NCBI RefSeq assembly: GCF_040869045.1
Contig: NC_090322.1
Location: forward strand, 169,460,672-169,524,671
Source: Eurosta solidaginis
Taxonomy: Eukaryota; Arthropoda; Insecta; Diptera; Tephritidae
Reading direction: 5' to 3'
DNA length: 64,000 nt
Shown: positions 24,101-36,100 of the stretch, piece after piece
Layout of the letters: every line of letters begins with the position of its first letter
Numbering within the stretch: position 1 is the stretch's first letter
The notes under the pieces: generated by a model
What the model saw: only the letters and a program-made list of their open reading frames with translations
Told to the model about the DNA's origin: nothing
Databases searched by the model: none
Program-made: the position numbers and the translations under genes

Positions 24101-27100
24101 AGGCAGTTGGGAAGTAAAGTCCTCTCTCAGAAAACGAAAATCATGCTTACAAGTCACTTATCGTATTCGTCCTGATATATGGTGGAGAAGCATGGACGAT
24201 GACAAGATCAAATGAAGCAGAAGAAGAGGGCGGCCCAGAGGACCAGATGGACGCCTTGTTGGACGGCCATAACCGTTTAAACGGTTAACCGCCAATTAAG
24301 TAAGTGAGTATACTTCCCGTACGATGGGGACATGCGCTGGAAGAAATTAAGCGAAAAAGAAATGTCTGACTTAAAGCGCCAATTAAAGAAATAATGAAGC
24401 TAAATAAAGCCCCCTGAAGTTTGCGTTAAAGTTATATGTGCACATTGTACTTATGGACTTTTGTGGCGGGAGAATATAGAAATCGAAATCAAAAATTATT
24501 TAGTGGATACTTACTTCACCTCTGCATCGGAATGCTTAAGTCCAATCATTGACGAAGCAGCCGCAGCTGCGCCCAGTGAATCCGAGTTTGTTGCTTCACT
24601 TGAACTGCTAACTTTGCGACGATACTTAGCCAATATATCTTCGTTTATATCGCAGTAACTTGTTGTTATACCACTTCCACTCGCACCAACAACACTTTCT
24701 GCGTTTGCCATAGGAGTATTGCGCACACTACCCAAACCACAGCTGCCAATGCCTATCATGTCTAATGATATTTCCGCAGTATTCGTGCTGAATGAAACGC
24801 TACGATTGCTGGATGGGTTGGAGGCTGCCGCATATTCACCGTCCAATTCTCCACCATGTTCAGCTACGCTGTCGCCACCATTAAAGAGATGTGTAGAATG
24901 ACGTGAATGTGATTTATTACCACGTCTGTGCTTAAAAATACCTTGTTTCAACTTATTAAATATACCAGAATTGTTATTGGCGGTGGAGGTTGCGTGTACA
25001 CTTAAATTCGAAGGTAGCAGACGGGCGTTACGATGCATTGAAAAATGGCGTGAGATTCCCGTTGAGCTAATCCCTACTGTTGCAGCGGAATTTTCATTAT
25101 GATTCTGACTATTCTTGTCCGCGGATGAATCGAAACTAATACTTTTCGGTATAGCGCCCGTTGATTTGGTCGGTTTTGGGGAGCTTGTCATAGTTACAGT
25201 TGGTAGAGTGGTAATACTTAAGCTTGATGTGGATACACTACCCGTTGTTACGCCAGAAGTATTCGAAAGAGTAGAACGTGACGTGGTGATGGTCGTACAT
25301 TCATTCAAGCCGTTATTGTCCGCAGTATCGCTTAACCGAATTTTTTCGGTTTTTGCGCATATGAGCATCATTTTTTGTTGTTGCTGCTCTTTACTCTTAT
25401 CATCATCGGTTTGTGATAAGTTTGGTATCATTGTCACACGTTTTGATGCTGATACAACATTACTTATCATTATCTCATGATTTTCATAATTCAAGCTTTG
25501 ATGTCGACGCAGAACTGGTAGAGAAGAGGCGGCTGTGGTAGGTGCACTGCCATTCGACTCGCCTGCTTTTAATGCCATTATACCATTGCGGCGGCCGTCA
25601 AAACTTGCATTGCGTGCCTCATTTGATGTGTGGCGATGTTCTACGTTCTCCTCACCGCACGACAAATCTACTAGTGGTTGCTCAGGAGTTGTTGCTGATG
25701 TGTTATGTTTACACAGCTGTTGTCTTGTGGATGAGCTGGGCTTTTCCACTTCACCAAAATCACTAAAATCAATCAAGTCTCGGTGACTGCTGTTCGATGT
25801 GGCATTACTATTGTTGTGTTGCTTCTTCTTTTTCATTCCACTTTTGTGATGCGCTTTCGGTGGTTTCGTCAACACACCTGTGGCTACTGCATCTTCGAAT
25901 GTCACACTCTGGTTTGATATACTACTTTCGGCTGATGCTTGACGACACATGCGCGGCGCACCCAAAAATGGTTCTTTACAATCGCCAGAATTTCCACTAC
26001 TGCTCTTGTACTCTTGCTGAAAAGTATTTTCACCACTGAATTGATTGGTGGTGCGAACTGAACTACGTGCTAATGAAGAGAAAACTGAGTAGAGTGCAGC
26101 ATTGTCTGTAGTATCTGTCTGGTTTGATGTAACTTTAATAACGCTAGCTGCAGCTTCATCATACATATTTGCCGCCTCATAAAAGGCCGAATCTTCTTGT
26201 GAGTGTTCGCTACTTATACTGCCACCATGGCTGCCGGCACCGGCACCAGCCCCAACAACAACAATTTCGCCGCCTGTATCTTCAGCTGCTGCGCCGTCAA
26301 TACTTGCGCCAGCACCACACGCTCTTTCAGCCTCTCGAACATTAACAACTTTTTTGCTGCCGCCACCACCAACACTATTTGCCGCGCCGTTGTAACTCGC
26401 CGCGTTCGCAGCACGAAATGTTCTACCGTTGCTGTGTGCCATATAATATGGTGAGCTTGCAGCGCGTCGCGTAGTGTGCGCCGGCGCTGATATAGCGGCA
26501 GCTAGCTGATCGCGCTCCTGCTCTCGGGCACCCGCATCTGTTATATCCGATTTAGCGGTAACGCTCGCATTGTCATCGGTATCAACTTCGGCGAATTTTT
26601 CTGAATCACTTGCCAACACATCGGTGCTCCAATTAGATTCAGAACGTTGATCAGATACATCCAAGAAGTGCGGCCGCATAACACCAGCACCGACAAGTAC
26701 GTCAAAGTTATTATCACCAGGCAATACAACTGCTGATGGTATAAGCGGTGTAGAGAAATTGCGATCACGTTCACGTTCATTGGTGGCATCAACTGTTTCG
26801 GAATCGCTTGCCAATACATCGGTGGACCAAGTGTCGGATATGATAGACACCGTTTCGTCACCTTCAAATTTTTTGATTTCAAATTTACAGAACTTATCTT
26901 CAATATCGGAACGCGCTTTTGATATCAACTTCTGCATTTGGGGTGTTGGTAGCGCATTATGTACTGACTCACCATCGGTCACTTGTGAGGAGGGCGTATC
27001 GCGTCCGCTTATATTAGGTGTGCCGCGCCCAGATACATTTGCCGATACCATATCGGAGAGGTTGTCATTTTGATCGTTTTCCTCCTCTAATTCCAGCGAA

Positions 27101-30100
27101 CTGGTGACCGAATGATTAGATGGTGCCTCACTAACTGCTTCTAAGTTATCTGAATTTCCTATAGATGCATCGTCATGTGACAGAGAAAAACGTGTCGTCT
27201 TCGAATGTAATGGGCGCAGAACATCACTCATATTGTCCATGCCGTCAAATCCATTGGCCACAGAAGAGGACTTATCAATTGTATTCTCTAAATTAACACT
27301 TCCCGTATCGACTAATAATGCTTCACCATTCGATATATCCTGTCCAATGCAATTCATCTTCAGGACTTCCTCTTCGGTCAACGGTTGTAATTTGTGCTCG
27401 TCGCCATTGTAAATACTGAAAACAAGCACAGGCTCATTGTCAAGCGCATCATTCGAAGTTATAGCGCGTATCGGAGAAGAGCTATTTGAGCTGATGGATG
27501 TATTCGAAGAGGCGCCAGCACTGCCGTTAACGTGATGGTGGTGATTATCATGTAAAGTAGCTGTCGGGGTAGAATTTTAAATCAGTTTTCACCTTTTCAT
27601 TGGAAATGTGTAGTTTTATAATATGAAACACTAACTGAAAAAAGCAAAGGTATCTAAGTTCGGGTGCAACCGAACATTACATACTCAGCGTGAGCTTCAA
27701 TTGTACATTTCATTTCAGCTAAATTACTTTTCTACATAACACGTGGCACCGCCCGTTGAAAAGAAAATGTCTCTCCATTTCCTCCTACAGTAAAACTTGA
27801 TAAGTGAAATATCATTGATTCAAAACAATTTTTTGCTAAGCTATAGCTTATTATTCTAGTCTACGACCCTTTTAAACTTGTTTTATATCTAAGTTGCCGT
27901 GGTCTTTAACCGACCCCGTCCATTTTTACTAGAAATATTTTCTGCTATAAGGAAAATATGTGTACACAATTTCATTACGATATGTTAATTTTTCTTCGAG
28001 TTATGGCTCCCGAACCATAGAAAATTGCTTAGTCATAAAAAGGGGCGGTGCCACGCCCATTTTTTAAATTTGAAATTTTTCCTATTTATTGTTATAAATC
28101 CACTTGAGAAATGAAATACCATTGATATAAAGCTCTTTTTTGCAAAGATAGCTTATTTTATTCGTCTACGACCCTTTTAAAAATCTTTTATATAAAAGTG
28201 GGCGTGGTCTTAAACCGATTTCGTTAATTTGTTTTCAAAGCATTCCTTATAGTAAAGACAACCTCTCTGCCGAAGTTTTTTACGATAGGTTTAACGATTT
28301 TTGATTTATGATATATAATATTTCTAAAATTTAGTATATCACAAGTGGGCGGTGCTACGCCCATTTAAAAAAAAATTTTCAAATTTTTAGCAAGTCTCAA
28401 TATGAGTCCACACGCCAAATTTCAACATTCTAGGTGTATTATTTACTAAATAATCCGGTTTTTTGTCTTTTGCAAAATGTTATATATATAAAAGTGGGCG
28501 TGGTTATCATCCGATTTCGCTCGTTTTCAATACCAATCTATTCTGGGCCCAGATAAGCACGTGTACCAAATTTGGAGAAGATATCTCAATATTTACTCAA
28601 GTTATCGTGTTAACAGACGGACAGACGCACGGACGGACGGACATGACACAATCAAATTATTTTTTTTCGATACTGATGATTTTGATATATGGAATTCTAT
28701 ATCTATCTCGATTCCTTTATATCTGTACAACCAACCGTTATCCAATCAAAGTTATAATAACCTGTGTACAAGTACAGCTGGGTATAAAAAGAAAGTCGAA
28801 GACAAAAATTGTAAAGCGTCTGCCCAACAAGAGGGGCCAATGTCATGAAGCGGTATCCACTTACATTGAACTTCAGCCAGCAATATTCGAAGTCTTTGAA
28901 GAGATAGCAGAAGGGAAAAACGACAAGACCTCAGCACAAGCTTCTCAGTTTCAAGCTTCTATTTCTAGCGTGCAATTCCAAACGCTGCTGTTGTTGTAGC
29001 GATAAGGACACTCCCCGAAGGCCCTGGGGAGTGTTAGCGATGTTGATGGTCCTTTGCCGGATGCAGATCCGGTACGATCCGGTAACAAGCACAATAAAGG
29101 TACCAGCCCGACCATCTCGGGAAACGATTTGATATGACTACATGAAACCTTCTAGGCCATACCGCCCTCCCACCCCCTTGATCAATCAGAAGTTCACGGT
29201 CGCCAGAGCCTCGGCTGTTAATGAATAACGATTCGCCACGGGTAGGTGAGGTTGACAATTGGGTTGGATAAGCTATATAATGCGCTGGCAAGCCCTTGAG
29301 AGAGCATCAGTAAACATCAATTAAATAGATGCAATGTTGATACAGAGCGTCGAAGATTATTATAGAACCGCATTCTATATTCCATTCCTTGATGCATTCA
29401 TAACTCATATTAAGAGCCGTTACATGAAACATCAACTAATTTTCGAAAATTTCGGTGTTTTGTTCCCCCTACAAAAGGAATACAACACTGAAAAATGCAA
29501 TAAACTGCATCAATTTTATGAAAGTGTTGTGAATTGTTCCAAAACCGAGTTTGCAATGGAAGTCAAAATGTGGAGAAGGCGAGTCGATGGACAGAATTTC
29601 TTATTATTATATTTCTTATTTATCTTATTTCTTCAGATGGCGGATCCAAATGCTTTCGAACATGTAAATAAGATATTGCGCATATTAGCCGTTCTACCAG
29701 TTTCGACAGCAACACCAGAACCCACATTTTTTGCCCTCAAAAGATCATACTTGCGGAGTACAATGAGTCAAGAACGTTGGAATGGACTCGCTTCATTGAA
29801 TATCCATATTGATACACCACTTTCTGTAAACGAAGTACTAGAAGAGTTTTTCAAAAAACCTAAGCGATTGCTGGGAAATTGTTATGGGAAAAATTAGTTT
29901 CTTTATGCTGTATGTGTTTAAAGCTTGAATATACAGCCATATTTCACTGGCTACGACCAATTTTCATGTCATAAAAAAGGTACGAAAAATACTTCACATC
30001 TACACCATCTTCTTCAATTTTGTAATTATCAAGCTTGAGATGCCCATTTTACAAGCTGAAGCAAATTTAAAGTATTATTACGAATATTAGCAACACTAAG

Positions 30101-33100
30101 GGGTACTGCCATCTCTAAGCCGATGCTAAGCAGTGACTTGATGCACATCAATAATTCAATCATTATGTCTACACATATGTACGTAGACGCAGCAGAGAAG
30201 CAATGCACAAACACATGCAGATATCTTACCTATGCAATATAATTGGGGAAGTGTCAAACACACGCGCATGAGCTGTGAGAGAAGCTATACACGTACATGT
30301 GTAGTTATAATTATAACAGATAACCAACTAGTAGATTCCAGAAAAGAAGCGCCTAGAAGATGCAACGAGGAAATCAATGAGTATAAAAGGCAGCAATAGT
30401 AGAGGCGCTAGAATCAGTTTTGATTAAGCACGCAATCTGTCGGGCAATAGTAGAGTTATTTATTGTGAAGTACTTTAATAAAGGCCATTTTGCATTATTA
30501 AATATTGGAGTTATTTATTCAACAGTTTAGTGATTCGAACTTAGCAGAAGGTTGCAAATAAGAGGATTTGCAAGTAAATTCGTTACAGTATTTTTCGGAC
30601 CTTTTTGACCCCGAACCCCCACCCCTGTAAATCAGCCACTGAAGAATACTATTCCTAGACTAAATCGTTTGGAGGCGAATTGCTCGTCTGAGATATCGTT
30701 CGCAATACAGAATGAAGCCCTAAGTTTCGGGAGCCACAAATGAAAGAGGCGAATAACCTTGGCATGTATTCTAATCACTAACATAAATAGTTATAAAATA
30801 TACTAGCTACTAATTAACTAAAGACGTTTAATTAGTTGTGTTATAATACTATCTAAAAAAGTTGGTTAAAATGGGTTATTACGTCCGCCGAAAGTAATCC
30901 TCTTTTTAATTACTGCGAATATTAAGTAAAGTTAACAGAAAAGCAATTTAAGTTAAAAGTAGTTAATACAAAACATACCCTTTATATAAAATGGACAAAA
31001 ACAGTACAATACCTTGTCCCAATCCAGTGTGACCACCACCACTACCATTCGTCGGCCCATTGGTGGTTGCTACTGCTCCATCGAGGGACATCGTCGCGCC
31101 ATTATTATTCGTTGTATTAAAGCTCATACTTTTAGCAATTTTACTCTTAGTTGCTTTACTTAAACCCATGAAACCTTGTTTGGCACGTTCTTTATTACTA
31201 CTCGCGGCTTCGCCATTAACCGCAGGCGCTGCACCGCTTGAAGCCTCACTTCCACCAATACCATTCGTTTGCAAACGTTGGCACGCTTCTGCTGATTCTG
31301 GTAAATGCGAAAGAGTTTTTTCCAATTTCTTTCGTTCTTCTGCTGGTGGTTCAAATTCATTATTGGCCATCAATATACGATAGAATTCTACAAAATATGC
31401 TAATTCGCTTTGTGTGCTCAATAAATGTGAACGATCAAAATCGCTTTGCTGTGAGAGTATGGCTACCACATCTTCGCCTGATTGACTCATCAATAACAAA
31501 TCGATTAAATTTGAAACCATATTTGCTTCGAATTTTGCATGTATTTGCGAAAATTTGGCATCAACATCATCATGTTTGGCTAATGCAAGCATTTGTATGA
31601 TTTGACCAATTTGTATTAGATTGAAACGAACTTGCTCTGGTATTGGCGCATCAATGATACCCATGACGTCTGGACTAACTATGGCGGGGCAAATGAAATG
31701 TGTGAATACCATATCAGTGATAATTTCATTGATGATTTTATCCGAAAAATGCGATTGTTTCAGTTGGTGTGACATTGTTTGCACCAGCCAGCGGAGGGTT
31801 GAAGGGAATAGTGACCAATTAAAAGTTAAGCTGTCAATAAATGACTTTGCCATGGCGTGAAGTTTTATTATTGTGTCGCTATGGAATTTGTTGATATTCT
31901 CTTGATAATCATTTGAGTCTTCAGCGCCAAATCTGGAAGGTCAAGAGAAAAATATGTTTAATATATTTATATAAAGGTACCGCTAACATATTCAAATTAT
32001 TATAATTAATGCAATGAAATACAAAATAAAATAATTAAACAAAAAATTTTAAGTTAAACGGTTTTATTGAAAACAATATTTACTTGAAGTAATAATAATA
32101 CTATAAGCTAGAAAATAATTAGGTAGGTCCTAGGTACTAGTCATCACACTCCTCATCAATCTAGGGCGTTGATCAGACAATTAAATAAAAGCGTTGGGCG
32201 CGTGAAAATTCTAAAAATGTGAGGTGTACCATAACCTTATTAAGGTTCAGTTGGTCTTATATATGACTATCAATAGAAATTTGACGCGTCCATTTTTTCA
32301 ATAAAGCTTAAACATTTTTTTTTTTATTTATTTTTTTTTCAAGTTTTTAGTCTTTATTTATTTGCCTATTATTTCTCATTCTATTTAGTTCATTTAGTGA
32401 CTCATTATTACAAGGACTATTTCCTGACAATTTGTTACAATCTAAGTCCTCAATACATAATGCTTCCAAAGACTTTACTCGACTCTGCGCCACGTACTAC
32501 AAAATATTTTGATGTCACTTCTACCGGACTGTATGTATTATGTGTTCCAAATATTGACCAAATCGGACCACAAATGCGATTTTTTGAATATCTCGATCCT
32601 TGCGTCACCTGGCGGTGATTTTTTTCATAGGTCGCTTTCTGTTCTTGTATGTATTATGTGTTCCAAATATGAGCCAAATCGGACTACAAATACGATTTGC
32701 AATCACTAAAATAAACACAAATACGCCACGAAAATGGGGTATACAGCCAGCAATTTTCTGATAATTGTATCGTCTTTCGCCAAAATGTAACTAATTCCAT
32801 GTTTTGTAGTTACTAAGACGATATAAATTAATTTCACGAATTTAACAGGGTTTCCTCCTCCAAGCAGGTATTAAAGCGATAAATAAACTGTAACGTTTTG
32901 ATTTTCTCTTTATTTCAATAAATTTTACCAACTCTTTTTATACTCAGCTGAGCAGAGCTGACAGTTCGCATAACGGTACCCTGTAACGGCATAAACTAAT
33001 CGAGACATATATAGACTTCTATATATCAAAATGATCTGGGCGAAAAAAGAAATTCATTTAGCCATGTCCGTCCGTCGCCCGTTAACACGATAACTTGAGT

Positions 33101-36100
33101 AAATTTTGAGGTATCTTGATGAAATTTTGTATGTAAGTTCCTGAGCACTCATCTCAGATCGCTATTTAAAATGAACGAAATCGGACTATAACCACGCCCA
33201 CTCTTTCGATATCGAAAATTTCGAAAAACAGAAAAAGTGCAATAATTCATTACCAAAGACGGATAAAGCGATAAAACTTGGTAGGTGGGTTGACCTTATG
33301 ACACAGAATAGAAAATTAGCAAAATTTTGGACAATGGGCGTGGCACCGCCCACTTCTAAAAGAATGTAATTTAAAAGTTTTGCATGCTGTAATTTGGCAG
33401 TCGTTGAAGATATCATGATGAAATTTGGCAGGAACGGTACTCCTATTACTATATGTGGTCTTTAACGAAGCTTTTTCGTGCCCTGTTGCTTCTTTGATAT
33501 TTGCTGGGGTATACTCGCCGTGCCCAGGGTTCGTTTACAATAAATTTGTATTAAAGGGGCACCTTGCAAATCGATTTAATATAAAAAACTTCACTCTCTT
33601 TATTGGTTCTAAATTCTATAATATAAAATAAAACGTGTTTGTATACTTCATTTTCAATTTCACTTGGATTATCTTGCGGTATCCTTGATTGCGGTGGCGG
33701 GCCTTAGCGGTCCGGCCGCATTCCGTTAGCTGGGTCCCGTTAGTATGTGGCGTCGGTGCCTTGACGCGCCTTATGACGGCGTCTCTCTCTGCTGCGGTGC
33801 TCTGTCGTGCCTTACGTCGGCGTCTACTTGTATTGCTGAGGCGATGCTCTGTCGCCGTGTTCCGTTAGACGGATCCCGTTAGTATGTGGCGTCGGTGCCT
33901 TGACGCGCCTTACGTCGGCGTTTACTTGTATTACTCTGCTGCGCCTTGCGTCGGCGTCTATTTGTATTGCTGGTTGCTGGGTGATTCTCTGCCACGCCTT
34001 GCGTCGGCGTCTACTCGTATTTGCTGGGCGATACTCTGTCGCGCCCTACGTCGGCGTTTACTTGTATTGCTGAGGCGATGCTCTGTCGCGTCCTACGTCG
34101 GCGCTTACTTGTATTACTCTGTCGGTGTACCTCTGCTGCGCTATGCGTCGCCGCGTTGACGTGACCTCTGTCGGCGTACCTCTGCTGCCGCGGTTCGCAC
34201 TGGCTTACCCTGGTTACGTTGTGCGTCGGCGGACCTCTTCTGCGCTTTGCTGCCGCGCTAGTTTACGTGCGTTGCCGCTCTGTTGCGGCCTCTGCCGGCG
34301 TACTTCTACTGACGGAGGTGAGCGGGTGTCACCTGTCGCGGCTGCGCGTTACTGTGGCGGGGCCTTTGGTCTCTGGGGGTGATGCGTAGAGAAGGTCAAC
34401 CGCAATCACCATTCCACGACTCGCTCCTATGAAGTGGATTCCTATTGCATAGAGAAGGTCAACTGCAATAGGGATATACTTCGCTAGTAGCTCTGGTCAC
34501 GACCACAGCTCCGTGCTGACTAACTGCTGTGCTGCTGTGTCGCTCCTTTTATGGCTGTTGTGTTTGGTGTTGCTAGCTCAAATGGTTGCGTTGCCATGGT
34601 CACCGTGTTGCTGTTGAATGTTGCGAGCGCTCGTTGTGTTGCTGAGATTTGTTGGTTGGCCGTGTTGCTCTTAAATGTTGCGACCGCTCGTTGTGTTGCT
34701 GAGACTGGTCGGTTGATCGTGTTGCTAGAGCCTTTTGTGGCCACTTGTTGTGTTAATGTCGTGTCAAATATGTTGTGGGGTCGTTTTGTGTGGGCCAAAT
34801 TAATGAGGATTTATTTGGTCCTCACAGTTCTAAATAAAAATTAGCAAAATCGGATGACGAACACGCCCACTTTAAAAAAAAAAATTTAAAAGTCAAATTT
34901 TAACAAAAAATTAATATCTTTACAGTATATAAGTAAATTATGTCAACATTCAACTCATCGGTTTTAGCCACGCCCAGCTTTTATACACAGTCGACCGTCT
35001 GTCCTTCCGCTCGGCCGTTAACACGATAACTTGAGCAAAAATCGATATATCTTTACTAAACTTAGTTCACATACTTATCTGCACGCACTTTATCTTGGTA
35101 TTAAAAATGGGCGAAATCCGACTATGACCACGCCCACTTTTTCGATATCGAAAATTTCGAAAAATGAAAACATGCCATAGTTCTATACCAAATACTATAA
35201 AAGGGATGAAACATGGTGATTCCCTTTTAAAACCATCATTAATACTTTTAATTTGATACTCATATCGTACAAACTACATTCTAGAGTCACCCCTGGTCCA
35301 CTTTTATGGCGATATCTCGAAGAGGCGTTCGCCTATAGAACTAAGGCACACTCCCTTTTAAAATACTCTTTAATACCTCTCATTTGATACCCATGTCATA
35401 CAAACACATTCCAGGGTTACCCTAAGTTCATTTTCCTACATGGTGATTTTCCCTTATTTGACCAAGCATGAAGGAAAATCGTTCCAAAAATGTCACTCTT
35501 GGTCTACAATTTGGTCGATATTTCCCAAACGTATGTGATATGGAATTAAAAACCACTTAAAAACCATCTACGAAACCAACGCAGCTAAGCTCTCAGCTGA
35601 GTATGTAATGTTCGGTTACACCCGAACTTAGGCTTCCTTACTTGTTTCTTTTGTAGTTATTACCGGCCTTAATGTTGTTGCTTATTATTCGAGCTCTAGG
35701 CCACACAAATATATATATCAAAAAGTCAAAAAACGGTTTTGATTTTGAGTATAAAATATTTGATTTTATTGTTGTCGATATTTCGACCTCAGTTTCAAGT
35801 CATCTTTAGGAACATTTGATTGTCGATACTTATATATATTTGTGTGGCCTAGAGCTCAATAAAAGATTTTAATAAGCAAATGTAAATAAAAACAAGGAAG
35901 GCTAAGTTCGGGTGTAACCCAACATCAAATAGTCAGCAGCCAAATTACAGCTTGCAAAACTTTTAAATTACCTTATTTTAAAAGTGGGCGGTGCCACACC
36001 CATTGTCCAAAATTTTACTAATTTTATATTCTGCGTCATAAGGTCAACCCACCTACCAAGTTTTATCGCTTTATCCGTCTTTGGTAATGAATTATTGCAC

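Larger units (their letters stand above)
32937..35645 (-). repeat. Dispersed repeat A-related copy A4, interrupted by a GC-rich LTR-like insert
   Basis: On the - strand it begins with a ttcgggtgtaaccgaac hairpin and actcagctgag (right end, about 35600-35630) and ends gagcagagctgacagttcgc ... gctgagtataaaaa at 32937. It contains ttcgatatcgaaaatttcg palindromes and gtgggcgtgg motifs. A 1.3 kb GC-rich block (33505-34826) splits it. Between about 35215 and 35440 it carries two imperfect repeats (cccttttaaaa, tttgatac, cataca). Confidence 0.6.

Noticed and set aside
29334..29897. hAT-like ORF as a domesticated host gene
   Set aside because: The upstream half is disrupted by a SINE-like insertion and no complete catalytic region is visible; nothing suggests retained function.
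33884..34798. Several ORFs of 70-97 codons in a GC-rich block, including an Asn/Thr/Gln-rich one on the - strand
   Set aside because: They follow the tandem repeat units in more than one frame and strand, with no domain, and fit an LTR-like minisatellite better than genes.
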